64,000 bases of DNA from Alnus glutinosa. Its lineage: Eukaryota > Streptophyta > Magnoliopsida > Fagales > Betulaceae. Below are positions 21,243-32,555 of the stretch, piece after piece; position 1 is the first letter of the stretch; the number at the start of each line of letters is the position of its first letter. Location of the stretch: positions 6,637,071 through 6,701,070 of the forward strand of contig NC_084893.1 of assembly GCF_958979055.1 (NCBI RefSeq). Direction: 5' to 3'. The notes under the pieces were generated by a model. That model was not told the DNA's origin and did not search any database. It was given only the letters and a program-made list of their open reading frames with translations. Both the position numbers and the translations under genes were made by a program.

Positions 21243-23225
21243 TCACACCGGAGGCTGGAACATTGCAGCCTCTTCCGACCCACCACCACCACCAGAGCTT
21301 GTGTCACCGCGCGCCAAGTCCGACAACAAGTCCGCTGGCGCAGCGGCCACCTGCTCGCCCACCAGCAGCGCCACCACCTCCTTCATGGTGGGCCTCCTTT
21401 GCGGTTCAGGGTGACAGCAAGCCAACCCAAGCTTGAGCACCATCTCCATCTCCTCCGCCTCATACTGCCCCCTAATCGTTGGGTCCGCCGCCTCTCCCAC
21501 CTTTCCCTGTGCGTACAGCGCCCTCACCCGCTCCATCAGCACTACGTCGTCCTCCGTCGCCGCCATGTCTATTGGTCTCCTCCCACATGCCACTTCTAGT
21601 ATCACAACCCCAAAGCTGTATACATCGCTTGCTGTGGTGGGTGCGGCCACTCTAGCCAGCTCGGGCGCTAGGTAGCCTAAAGTACCGACCACACGTGTAG
21701 TGTTAGGGACTTCACCGTGTTGGTAAAGCTTGGCGAGCCCGAAGTCTCCGAGCCTGCCTCGCATGTCGGAGTCTAGTAATATGTTGCTCGACTTTATGTC
21801 TCTGTGGACGACCACTTGGTCCCAACCGTGGTGGAGATAGGTTAGGCCTTCGGCTACGTTGACGAGGACTTTGCAGCGCTGTTCCCAGTCGAGTAGCTTG
21901 GTGGGCTTGTCGAAGATCCATTTGTTGAGGCTTCCGTTGGGCATGTAGTCGTAGACGAGCATGAGCTCGTTGCCCTTTCTACACCATCCTCGCATTTGGA
22001 CCAGGTTCTTGTGCTGCAGCCTGCCCATGCTTGATATCTCTGCCATGAACTCTCTCAGCCCCTGTTTCGAGTCGTGGCTCACGCATTTGACTGCGACGAA
22101 GGTGTTGTTTGGGAGAGTTCCTTTGTAGACTCTTCCGAATCCACCCGAGCCCAGAAGGTTGCGATCGGAGAACCCATCTGTGGCCTGGCTAAGCTCCTCG
22201 TAGGAAAATCTATGCGGCCAGTATTCTAGCTCCCATTCCTCGATCTCATCCTCTTCTTCATCTTTCAATTTGTTCTTTCGCCAAAAAAAGTAAAACCCAG
22301 ATACACAAATCGTCACAAAAGCAACGCAACCAATGGCGATCCCAGCGATTTCCCCAGATGACAACGAATTAGACGACGATTCCGGCTCAAAAACCGGAAA
22401 ATTCGTCGTGTTTATTTCCCTAGCATCCCCTGTATCGCTAAAGCTCCAAGCCAAAACCCTCTGTGCCTCAACCCAGTCAGTCTTCGATGCCGAAAATCCA
22501 ACGTACATATCAGCCGAAACGTAATTAGCTATAACCGGATCCTTGAAACTAAGAGTAGGCCTAGACGGGCGAGGCACACCAATCGGCGCAATAGTAACAT
22601 TGATCTCGAGGCTCGTACCACTGAAATTGATCCAAGCTCGTATATTCTGACCGTTCCGCATCTGGACAGGGACGAAACCCCCACTCGAGTTATAGTACCC
22701 GGCCGACTCGGTAGTCCTCGATATAATATTATTGAGATCGATCCCGATGTGATTGTCATTCGGGTCATTGAACTCTGGGTTTCGTCCCGTATCAAACTCA
22801 ACTGCCAGAAGGGGAGCCACGGAAGGAGTAGCGTTCGTGAAGAGCCCAAAGTACTGGCTAGCAAGCGCGCCGCGCGGAGAAGTAGTATTCGATAGCACAA
22901 AGGCGAGGCCGAAGCCGGGACTGGAAGAGATCTCGGGCAAAATCGAGAACACGAAGGAGGTTGAGAAGGAAGAGATGGTGGAGGAGTTGGAGTTGTTTGG
23001 GGTGGATTTGATCATGGTGAGCTTGGTGGGGTAGAAGGCTCGCCCGACGGCGAATTGGTTGGAGTCGTTGGTGAGGCGGACGACGGAGGAGTCGACCAGG
23101 GCGTCGTTGATGAGTGTGAGGTTGGTGCCATTGACGATCCCATTGAAGGAGTTGTAGAGGAAGTCGACAGCAAAGGTGGGGGAGAGGAAGAGTTGGAGTA
23201 CAATGATGGGTACGAGAGAGAGCAT
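21243..23225 (-). CDS. LECRKS1: L-type lectin-domain receptor kinase S.1-like
   Basis: Single-exon gene for 660 aa, predicted at the plasma membrane with an extracellular legume-lectin domain and a cytoplasmic Ser/Thr kinase. Signal peptide about 1-19; lectin domain about 20-265 with the metal-site stretch LAVEFDT (140-146) and DPNDNHIGIDLN; membrane helix about 293-314; acidic juxtamembrane EEDEIEEWELEYWPHRF; kinase about 355-622 with G-loop GSGGFGRV (359-366), VAVK lysine 380, HRD 474-476, DFG 494-496 and APE 520-522. All catalytic residues are present and it is an RD kinase. The juxtamembrane and kinase text is closest to Arabidopsis LecRK-S.1 as I know it. The C-terminus ends in a Gly-rich stretch. 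It is much more GC-rich than its flanks, and lack of introns is normal for the family. The ligand is unknown. Confidence 0.93.
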   Translation of the reverse strand: MLSLVPIIVLQLFLSPTFAVDFLYNSFNGIVNGTNLTLINDALVDSSVVRLTNDSNQFAVGRAFYPTKLTMIKSTPNNSNSSTISSFSTSFVFSILPEISSSPGFGLAFVLSNTTSPRGALASQYFGLFTNATPSVAPLLAVEFDTGRNPEFNDPNDNHIGIDLNNIISRTTESAGYYNSSGGFVPVQMRNGQNIRAWINFSGTSLEINVTIAPIGVPRPSRPTLSFKDPVIANYVSADMYVGFSASKTDWVEAQRVLAWSFSDTGDAREINTTNFPVFEPESSSNSLSSGEIAGIAIGCVAFVTICVSGFYFFWRKNKLKDEEEDEIEEWELEYWPHRFSYEELSQATDGFSDRNLLGSGGFGRVYKGTLPNNTFVAVKCVSHDSKQGLREFMAEISSMGRLQHKNLVQMRGWCRKGNELMLVYDYMPNGSLNKWIFDKPTKLLDWEQRCKVLVNVAEGLTYLHHGWDQVVVHRDIKSSNILLDSDMRGRLGDFGLAKLYQHGEVPNTTRVVGTLGYLAPELARVAAPTTASDVYSFGVVILEVACGRRPIDMAATEDDVVLMERVRALYAQGKVGEAADPTIRGQYEAEEMEMVLKLGLACCHPEPQRRPTMKEVVALLVGEQVAAAPADLLSDLARGDTSSGGGGGSEEAAMFQPPV

Positions 23226-24442
23226 CCGTACAGGTTTTGGTGAACCCAGAAACGGTCGGCGGCTGCGAGATTAGAAGAGGTGCGGTGGGTGTGGAGGATC
23301 GGTCAAAGATGATTTGGATATGAAAACTTTCTGAGAGCGTTGTTCTCCAATCCACCATTTGTTTGACTATTACAAGTTGCTGAATTTGCTTCCCTTCCCC
23401 GCATTGAATTTGAAAAAAAAAAAAAAAAGTTGCTGAACTTGCCTTTGGGTGACTGGGTGAGATCCTCGAGTTGGGCGCTTTACCACTCAAAAACACAACA
23501 GTCGACAGGACATGAAAACGGGTGGCTTGACTAGGCTGGCCAAACCACTCATGCGATCAAAAAGGGAACCATTTTCATTTTTGTGTCTAAAAATGTGATT
23601 TGAAAATTGAAAGCGTGGTAAAACCCCCAGAGCATTGGGTTCTACATGGGGTTCGACAAAATGGCTAAAGATTTGCTCAACTGATAGAGTGGTTGGCAAA
23701 TATTTAGAGAATTTTCAAAAGCTTAGTCATTTTCACTTTTATGCTAAAATAGCTAACAAATTCATTAAAAGATCATTTTATTTTATTATACAAATCAAAT
23801 GCAAAATGTATTTGTCGTAGAGTTGCACTATACACACATGCATATCTTTTTTTTCACTCTCTTTCTCTCCCCTCCCTTCTCTCTCACCAAAATTCATTTA
23901 CGCTATAATAATATTCTAACATATCTCTGAATCTAAGAAATTGTATTTCAGACTTTAAAGTATGTCTATATGACAAAATCTATATTTGTCATTTTAAGAT
24001 CACATTCATGCAAACCACCTCAGATAAGAACAAAAAATTTGCCAACTTTATAGCAAATAATTATCCAAAAAAACAAAAAAGAAGACAAAACCAATCCTAA
24101 ACCAACAAATCCTTTGGGGGTGATCGAATCATCCCTGCAATCGAATCACTTCTGTAGCCAAAAGGAGTGGTTCAACTACCCTCAACATAGTCTTTGATGA
24201 CGGTGGTAGTAGATTGGTAGTGGCATTTATAGTGGAGACAAGGTAGATATAGGAGTCAACCACTAGAAATAGAGAACGTTTCAAATTATTTTTTTATCTA
24301 ATATTGCTGACATGGCAAATTTTGAATCATTTATTTAAAATGAATGGCTCGATTAGGGCTATTGCACTAGCTATCTATCTCAATTTCTTGGTATTTATGC
24401 TTTTGAAACTTAGATATTAGATTTAAAAATCAATTTAGTCTA
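23226..24442. other. Upstream flank of the lectin kinase and intergenic DNA
   Basis: The first 200-300 bp (to about 23500) should hold the minus-strand promoter of the kinase; no clear TATA box was picked out. The rest is AT-rich and non-coding. Confidence 0.5.
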
Positions 24443-25030
24443 ATGCTTCGTTTGTTTTGGCGAAAAATATTTTTAGAAAATATTTTCGGCATTTTTTAAT
24501 ATTTGGTGGGGTGAAAATAATAATCAATGGTAATCATTTTCAATTTGACCATAAGAGGCTCTTTAATTTTTGGAAAATGATTTACGATTTTGAAAACCGT
24601 AAATTGTTTTCTGGATTTAAATTTTTCATTTTTACACATACATTTGTGGAAATCTGTCACCGCCGGACATTGGAGCTTGTTGATAGCCCGACTTTACCTC
24701 TGAATATCCTCTAATTGTGGTATCCGATTGCCAGAATTTGACTAGTACGGTCAAAATCCGAAAATAACTGCCGAATTCCGGCCAAACTAGGCCAGATTCC
24801 TGGAAATGGCCGGATTCCGGCCGTATTGGTCAAATTTTGGCTTGTTTGGCTTGAATCTGGTTCGCCAGATTCCAAGAAAGACGGCCGGACGTTGTCGGAT
24901 TTCGTTTTACACCGTTGATGATTTTCTCGTACGAATCAAACGCCAAAAAATATTTTCAAGAAAAAATAAAATGATTTCTTTAAAAATATTTTACAACGAA
25001 AAATATTTTACGTCAAAACAAACAGAGTTG
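24443..25030. mobile_element. MITE family B, copy 2
   Basis: Left end GCTTCGTTTGTTTTGGCG, right end TTTTACGTCAAAACAAAC. The interior again has short CCAGATTC/GAATCTGG-type words (about 24720-24900) as in the 10064 copy, and the two copies share stretches such as CGGCATTTTTT. No coding capacity. Confidence 0.7.
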
Positions 25031-25689
25031 TTGGTACAGTTTCCGGTATGGTGTGAATCTGAACGTTCTTCTGATGTTCTTCACGCTTTTTAATAATTCT
25101 GCAATACAACAAAAAATAAGGGACCCTTCCGGGGGTCCTCTCCGATACCTAAATTAGCTTCTGTAAGAAAATAATGCTCTATGTATAAAAATTGAGACTT
25201 AGTTTATACCTGGGGTATGGGCCTATTTATAGGCAAAAAGGTGGAGTCAAACCTAAATTAGGACTCCTGCTCCTTGTTGATCTAGAACTGCCGTCAGAGT
25301 TCTAATTGGACTCTGACCCTTTATTAGAATTTTAATCTGATATCTTTTTTTAGACTTCTAATCTGATCATTCTTCTTATTTGATTAAACCATGAGTCATA
25401 TCCCAATTCCATCAGGGATAGGACTGATTTCTCTAAAGTTGTTGCTAGATGTCTATCTCCTCATTGGATCAAGTTGAGTGGAACTTATCCCCAACAAGAG
25501 CATAAATAACTTATCTACTTATTAGTTTTTGTAGATCAGTATGGTCTCTATATGGTTTCAGTCTTGTAAGGTACCTTCGAAGGGTCATGTATGATAGATT
25601 TGAAATGAATATACCAATTAATCAAACCAATGGGGGGAATTCATTTTCCAATGCGAGATAGACACAAGGTAGACTATCGAAAGTATGCC
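25031..25689. other. Intergenic, no gene
   Basis: AT-rich DNA with no supported feature up to the left target-site duplication of the LINE-type insertion. Confidence 0.5.
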
Positions 25690-25708
25690 CAACTATCATG
25701 GATGTATT

Positions 25709-28700
25709 TTTTTTTTTTTTTTTTTGAAGGGAAAGTGTAAAGATTTCATTAATAACACTCAAAGGGTAACGAAAGTACAGATTACAGATAACATGGACTT
25801 AACAAAATACAGATGCCCCATTACAGTTACCCAAATCACAGATTATACCAACAGCTGCTACTAATAAGCCTAGCCAACAGAAATGTGCCTCTACGTTGAG
25901 ATATGAACCTCTACTTGCACTATGGAGTCGGTCACAAAACTGTGCTTAAAAGCAATGACCAGACTAAATCAAACCCAAAGCAAGCTGTTAAATACAATCT
26001 GTCAAAAGCAAAAAAACACCCAAAGCAGGATCTGCCGTCGGAGGAAACACCACCGGAGACGGCACGTGCAGCACACGCGCCGCCACAGGACAACCCCTGC
26101 AACCGCCTAAAGCAAGAAAAACCCCTGGGCACCACCCTACACGGCAAAGATACGGAACATGGCCATCACGCGCGGCCCAAAGAACGAAGAACACCCTGGC
26201 GCGTGGATGCCACGCGCCGGTCACCGCTGAGCTACCCAGCCGTAGAAGGCAGCGTCTGAACCAGAGGACGACGATGAGCACGGCAAAGGGGCGCATGTCG
26301 ACTGGGGGGCTGTGAAACAGTGCAGATCTGGCCTTCAAAGAATGAAAAAACTGTAAGCCAACCAAAGTTTTCGCCAGCCACCGAAGTGACAGAATCTCCT
26401 CCTCCGACGCCTCTCTGAAATGATTTCCTGCTAACCGAATGAAACAATAAAAAACTAAAAGACTACCCAAACCTCCATAGTCCAAACTGACTAGGAGGAC
26501 TAAAATCCACCACCGGACAAGTCCAGGGGACACAAAACTCCAAACAGCCCTAGTGGCTGGGAGACTCTAGCACAAAAACCTCTCTAGCCCGAAAAGGCTA
26601 AGAGAAGAACCAAACAAAACCGGGAGGAGGGAGGCAAGAGCCTCCCTCCCCCGGTGTAATACCCTGTATTTTTTTTTTTTTATTTACTAAGGAACATTTA
26701 TCTTTATTGTTTTAGTTTAATTATAGTTCAATAAAGGTTTAAATTGACCTTAAACTTCGAAATCACGAAAATGTGGTCAAACGAACTCCGTTTTGGTCGA
26801 TTCAAAATCCAAAACACTCTTCTCGAAATTCTATAGCTACCTCCAAATTTCATAATTTTTAAACTTCGTTAAGGATACGAAAACACCCGCGAAAAATAGT
26901 CCCTCTAATTAGGGCGAAAATTAGCATTAATAATTGATGGGTACATCTTTTTAACTCGGCACAGCCCATTTGCTACTTTGTCCACAAACCCGGTCCATAT
27001 GGCAGCCCAATCCAAGTAGAACCAGCCCACATGTTTTAAAAAGGGACTAGTTTTTACTTAAGAAAAATGTTATAGTTCACGTGGGTAGTTAAAACCCATG
27101 TTCAGGTTTGTTTTCATTTCTTTTCCACAAGTCCAGCATTCTTTTTTAGCTTGCATTATTACATATTATTGTGCTCAGCCCAGTCCATGATTTCCAGCAT
27201 GTGCATAAGCCCAACCCAGTTCAATCAACAGAGAAACCATCGAAAGGAAATTTAGTTAGGAAATTAGTTCCTAAGTTAGAAGCTAACTATCAGTTGGTTG
27301 AGGATAGATGTCCAGGTGCTGTGTTCCTCCTCATCACGTACGTCACCCACATGGCTCACCAAACTTGCTGCCCAAGTTCAATTCCCATCCAATGGATTGA
27401 ATTAAGCTCAAGAGATCTTGACCACTCAATTTAGTATAAAAGGGAAGGAGTAACCCCTTCATTTCACGCCAACTTCTTCTTCTTCTTCTCTTGATTTTAT
27501 TCTGTTTTTGCAGCAACTTCCCCTCTCTTTTCTGGTTTATGACTCACGTAGAACAGCAAGAGAAGTTCCTTTTCTTCTCTTCGTTGTTTTTTTTGTTTTC
27601 TGCAGAAACTTATCTCTCAAGTTCTCTTCTCTCTCGGTCTTCATTTCAGAAAATCTCTCCCTTTTCCTTCTTTATTTTCTGTATAATTGCAGCAACCAAT
27701 AGATGCTGAAAAACCAGCAGCACTTCTCTTCTTTACTTCACAAAAACAGCAGGTAAAACTCTCTGTTTTTCTCCCGAAAAACAGCAGCCTCTTCCCTCTG
27801 AAAAGCCACAGAAAACTCTCCCTCTTCTGCAGAAAAATAGTGCAGCAAAAGCTCTCTCTCTTCTCCTTGTTTCTCTCTCACTTTCAGCAGCACTTTCTCT
27901 GGTTTTATGCAGATTATTATTGCTGTATATTGCAGCAAACAAAACCCACAATCCATTTCTTTCTCTGTTTCTGATTTTATCAGAATAGTGGAAGAAGAAC
28001 ACCCACTCTTCCATGTTTTGGACAGCAGCTAAGGTGCAACAAAACTCCCCTTGTTCCCTCTCTTAAACAGCAGTGAAACAAGAGCAAAAACTCTCTCTTT
28101 TCTTCCTCAGTTTGCAGAAAAATCAGCAAGAAGAAAAGCCCTTCTTTGCTCTCACTCTTCTCGGCCTGTAACAGAAAAGAAGAGCAGAAACTCTCCCTTA
28201 ATTTTCTATCTCTGTTTCTCTCATAAACAGCAAATAACCCTCCCCACTGCACAGAAAAAGAAAAGCAACAAAGCTGTAGAAAACACTCCATGTTTACCTT
28301 CCTACTAGCAGCCCGGAAACAAAAAGAAAGAACCCTCTCATTTACTTTATTTCACGTCCAGCAAAGCAGCAAGCTCTCTCTCTCTCTGTTTTTAATCCAG
28401 CTCTCTTCTCTGTTTCCACTTGGTCCAGCAGCAAGCAAGTTTCCCTTTGACACCGTGGAGAAGGTAGCAAAAATACTGCTAAGAAAATATCAGGTAAGGG
28501 AAACACTACCTCAAAACTCCGGCAAAGTTTTAATAAAACTTTTTCAAAAGAAAAAGTCGGGAATTTTCTAAACTCTTTCAACTCTTTAATATTACTTGTT
28601 TTTTTTATTATCAATATAATAATGCTTTTGTCATATGATGTGAATGAAATCTCATGTGATCATACTTGGTTTATATTTGATACATGTGCTCCATATGAAT

Positions 28701-29687
28701 AAAGCTGGTGAAATCATAGTTCTCAAAATATGTGCACCATATGAATAAAGTTGACAATATCATAATATATGTGTTACATGTGTAAAGATTGATGATATCA
28801 TAATATATGTGTTATATGTGCAACATATGAGCAAAGGTTGATAATATCGTAGTATATATTTCATATGCACACAGTTTTACCCCCGCGGTACCATGTCATA
28901 GACAATCCAGATCATATATGTGTTACGTGTTATGTGCTATGTGTTATGCAACCACACAGAAGGACTAAAGTGTGGGCTACCGGCCGGGGAGGCCTTCACC
29001 TAGGGAAGTTCCCAACCCGGTACGGCTCTCCCCTGTGACAACAGGATGGGCTCATAGTCGTCTTTCGAGACGAGCCAAACGTGCGCCGCTCATGGTTAAT
29101 TAGCGGATATTGGACCAAGAGAGGTTAAAACTTACACGTAGCATAAATGATTCATGCACCATTCTACATTTGATATAATTGTATGTCATTTAACTGTTTC
29201 TTTACTTGCTAAATTATTTGAATTCTATTTAGAATTCCTGAAAAGAAAATTACACTTTTGTTATTGTGTTTTTCTTACTGAGTTGTCAAACTCACCACTT
29301 TTTCCTCCAAAATCTTTTCAGATGACACTGTAGACCGGAGTATTTTCTTTATGGATGGCATAGAACCCGCCCTAAGAGCAATAGATCGATAAAAACCGGT
29401 CTAACTTTTGTATTGTACATATTTATTTTGAATTCCTAGAAAAATGATGTAATAATTAAAGAACTACTATGTATATATTCTTATAATGAAATATAGCCAT
29501 GTGCTATTCCTGGGAAAATGTGTATATGTTTTAAATTATAGAGATGTTTTATAGCTCAAGTTCTCGTTCTCCTTATATCCCAAAACGGGGGTGTGACACC
29601 CGGCAAACAACATGAAACGGTGGGAAGGTCAGAAGAGAGAAAGAGGAGAGAGAGAAAAGAGAGTCTAAAGTAGTCCACACTTGATTC
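25709..29687 (-). mobile_element. LINE-type retroposon with 19-bp TSD, split by a solo LTR
   Basis: The plus strand shows a T run (about 25706-25725), the poly(A) tail of a minus-strand retroposon. The whole block is bounded by CAACTATCATGGATGTATT at 25690-25708 and 29688-29706, a perfect 19-bp target duplication. Removing the nested LTR leaves about 1.03 kb (25709-26654 plus 29604-29687). That remainder has a long minus-strand frame (26533-25988) without any recognised LINE domain, so this is a 5'-truncated LINE tail or a non-autonomous retroposon moved by LINE machinery. Confidence 0.8.
26655..29598. mobile_element. Large solo LTR, 2944 bp, with 5-bp TSD CCCGG
   Basis: Begins TGTAATACCCTGTA, ends GGGTGTGACA, and is flanked by CCCGG at 26650-26654 and 29599-29603. 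The size, TGTAATACCC start and a GC-rich block near 28975-29060 suggest a Ty3/Gypsy (Tat/Ogre-like) LTR; this class assignment is by resemblance only. A CT-rich, CAGCAG-containing low-complexity zone spans about 27470-28500. No internal domain or second LTR is present. Open frames here (for example 27687-27974 and 28290-28571) are low-complexity and not treated as genes. Confidence 0.8.
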
Positions 29688-29746
29688 AACTATCATGGAT
29701 GTATTAGTTTCACTTTCAAAACTTTTTAGAGATATAATAAAATTTA

Positions 29747-30215
29747 AGCTTCATTTGTTTTGACGAAAAATATTTTTGACGTTTTGCTTGTACGGAAAAT
29801 CAGTTAAGGCAAACAAAGGCCAGCAACTTTCAACAGTAACAAAAAACGGCCAATGACTTCTAATGATGGCAATATTGGATTTCAATGAGCGCCGACAGCA
29901 GGCGATGGATTCCATTGTGTTAGAGAATATATTGAACTCCATAATATATTCTCTAACACAGAAATCTTTGGAAACTAATTCCGACAATCGGCAAAAGCGA
30001 AAAATGAATTGCAAAGAGAGTGCGTATAAGAAAAAGTTCAAATTCGAAAAATTATTTACAATTTAAAGGAAGGGAAACAATTTTACGGACATAAAATAAT
30101 GTTTTATTGGTCAACTAAAAATTTTCAATTTGACCACAGTTTCCAATCCAATCGTACAAGACCAAAATAAAAAAATAAAAAATCTAAACAATATTTTACA
30201 CTGAAACAAACTGAG
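29747..30215. mobile_element. MITE family B, copy 3 (short)
   Basis: Left end AGCTTCATTTGTTTTGACGA; the right end, reverse-complemented, begins CTCAGTTTGTTTC then AGTGTAAAATATTG. It contains a separate perfect hairpin at 29916-29960. Shorter and more diverged than copies 1 and 2. Confidence 0.6.
29916..29960. repeat. Perfect 17-bp stem hairpin
   Basis: Arms TGTGTTAGAGAATATAT (29916-29932) and its exact reverse complement (29944-29960) around an 11-base loop, TGAACTCCATA. It lies inside the MITE at 29747-30215. Confidence 0.9.
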
Positions 30216-30225
30216 TCAAGGAACA

Positions 30226-30365
30226 GGATCCTCTCCAGTTCAGTTGAACTGGAGAGTATCCAGTTAGTTATTATATTAGGGGTATTTTTGTCATTTCACA
30301 TTTTTTTAGACAAATACACTCCTGCCCTATAACTAACCGAATACTCTCCGGTTCAGTTAGGATCC
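30226..30365. mobile_element. Small MITE with GGATCC ends
   Basis: About 140 bp. The left arm starts GGATCCTCTCCAGTTCAG and the reverse-complemented right arm starts GGATCCTAACTGAACCGG; both continue with GGAGAGTAT and AGTTAGTTAT or GGTTAGTTAT. The left arm also holds a local palindrome, CTCTCCAGTTCAGTTGAACT then GGAGAG. Not coding. Confidence 0.7.
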
Positions 30366-30487
30366 AAATTCCTGAGGTGAAATGGAGCCTTAGTCTTAAA
30401 CATGGGATTTGACACGCATTAGTTGGCCAACAAGCATGGTCTTTTTGCTCAGGGGAAGAGAGAACGACCACTTTTGCTATAAAAAAA

Positions 30488-30660
30488 GAGAAATGATTCT
30501 TGCACATCACTTGTATATTTTTTGTACAACACTTTTCGAAATCAATCATTAGATTTGTAGGACCCAGAAGGATTCACATGTGGGTCCCACAGATCCAATG
30601 ATTGATTTTAAAAAGTGATGTACAAAAGATGTACAAGTGATGTGCATGTAACATATCTCA
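30488..30660. mobile_element. Palindromic MITE, about 170 bp
   Basis: The arms are inverted copies over most of the length: TGCACATCACTTGTATAT on the left and TGCACATCACTTGTACAT from the reverse complement on the right, both reaching AATCAATCATT and GGACCCA near the centre. The whole unit could fold into one long hairpin. Confidence 0.8.
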
Positions 30661-31067
30661 TAAAAAAAAGGGAGGGACAGCCACCGTATGATTCCACTTC
30701 AGCTCTCTGTATTATGTTATTAATCACAACCCAAATAACAATTCAACAAAAATCACTCTAAAACAAAGTATAAGTTCAAGAAACAATAATTATCAAAAAA
30801 TAAAAAAAAAGTTCAAGAAACAATATTTACTGCAATCCATCACCAAAATATATATAGAGAACACAAGCAACCTACGTGTATAAAAAGATTACTTACTATA
30901 TCACATCTCTCAAAATTCAGGTACCATCTGTGATGCAGATTGAAACTGATGTACCAAGAAATAAAGTTTTTAAACCACATGTATCAAATATGTATTTAAC
31001 CCAAAAAATTAAAAAAAAAAAAAAAAAAAAAACTTCATTTAACCGTAATGAATTTTCATTATTTTTG

Positions 31068-31362
31068 CAATCTCCCTTCTTAAAAGTTCAAAAACTCTCA
31101 ATTTAGTGTATCAAGCTTTGAAAAATTTGTAATCTCACCCATTTGTTAAAATTTAACGTTAAATCCCAACGGAGAGGTGAAAATTTTTTAAAATATTCTA
31201 GGTAATTTTATAATTTTATAAAGTTTACAAGAACATAAAGGTCATTTTATCCTTTAATTGTCTGATTTAACCCCAAACCCTAACGGGATGGGTAAAATTA
31301 CAAAAAGATTAAAGTTTAATACACTAAATTGAGAGTTTTTTTTAACTTAAGAGAGGAGATAT
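31068..31362. mobile_element. Inverted-repeat element, about 295 bp
   Basis: Left text AAAACTCTCAATTTAGTGTA (about 31089) and right text TACACTAAATTGAGAGTTTT (about 31319) are exact reverse complements, and the match extends more weakly inward to the CACCC / GGGTAAAATTAC parts. Probably a MITE. Boundaries are approximate. Confidence 0.65.
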
Positions 31363-32392
31363 TTCAAACATGATGTTAGTTTAGAAGAGCTAAGTAAAGC
31401 TTCTAAATAAATAAATGTATATTTTCACATTAATCACCATATTCTAACTACTTCAGAACTGTAGTCATATCATCTACATTCTTTAACCCCTTACTAGTTA
31501 TAGCATACAACTAAACAATCACATCTTCTAGATTGTTTCCATGTGTCACAAACAATTCATAATAATTAAAGCCACCACACACCCATAATTACATAATCCA
31601 TATTTCATCATCACTTGATAACTATAGCATACTACTAAACAAATACACCCAACCAACACATCCCATTGTTTGTTTCCATGAGCCATAAACAAATTCATAA
31701 GGGTGAAAAACACTTCAAAACCTTAATCCTATCACTCATATTCTATAAAAAAAATTAGGAATTATAGCATGCAACTAAACAAGCACGTTCCATCATTTAT
31801 TTTTATGGAAAACTCTACTTTTAACTTCTGATCTTTCATGACTTTTGCTATTAAGTACTCAAACTTTAAAAAGTGTCACTTTAGGGTATCTATCTTTCAA
31901 TTTCAATCATTCGTTAGAATTTTCTGTCAAATCTTGTCAAAATTTTCAAAATACCTTTATTTAAAAAAAAAATAAATTATAAATTATAAAAATTTTCAAA
32001 GATTTACGCGTGAGTATTTTTACAAATTCTGTTAAATTTTGATGAATACATTTTTTTTCTTTATTTTTTCCTAACTATCTAGTTTGGCTGCTGACCCATT
32101 AGATCCTCTGGCTTTTCCAAACAACTCATGATTAAAAATCAGTGAAAAAAGAAAAAAAAATACATTAGAAATGAGCAACGAGTTATTAAAGTATTTGTAA
32201 TATATGACCACACATACAACTTTCCTGGCCTGCTCCACATCTAGAAAAGCATGTGGTTGAGAGTGCCCATGTAACTCTTGAAGTTTTAATGGGCCCTATT
32301 TGTTGGACCTATGGCTGATTAAGCTTTGATGGGCCATGTAACTATTTGGGCTGTAAAGAGCCCACTTACCCAGGTTGGCCGTGAGCAGGGAC
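31363..32392. other. Intergenic, AT-rich, no gene
   Basis: Nothing coding was recognised. The stretch near 31805-32050 is loosely similar in composition to the preceding inverted-repeat element. Confidence 0.5.
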
Positions 32393-32555
32393 GGATTTAT
32401 GGGGTGGCCGGTATAGGCCATGCCCTTCCCAAATTCCTAAAACCCCCAAAAACAATTCAGGTAAAAATAAAATAAAATAAAATAGTCTAGGGACCTTTAT
32501 TTACAAAATTTTTTGATCCGTAGCCAAAAGAGTTTCTAACTCCGTTCCAAGTGGT
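32393..32555 (+). repeat. Dispersed repeat family A, copy 2 (short)
   Basis: Starts GAGCAGGGACGGATTTATGG, continues GGTATAGGCCATGCCC, and ends AGAGTTTCTAACTCCGTTCC. These ends match the reverse complement of 1456-2032. A partial relative (CTGAACCAAAATTTTGGCTCTG) may lie near 37660. Confidence 0.5.

Noticed and set aside
22858-23496. 212-aa minus-strand frame overlapping the lectin kinase
   Set aside because: Out of frame with the intact kinase gene, His/Ser/Pro-rich shadow translation.
25988-26533. 181-aa minus-strand open frame
   Set aside because: It lies within the retroposon tail between a 19-bp TSD and a poly(A) tract, and shows no recognisable domain; most likely a chance frame.
27491-28571. 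Several overlapping 70-105 aa frames on both strands
   Set aside because: All come from the CT-rich low-complexity zone of the large solo LTR; translations are Ser/Leu/Phe or Glu/Arg-rich without domains.
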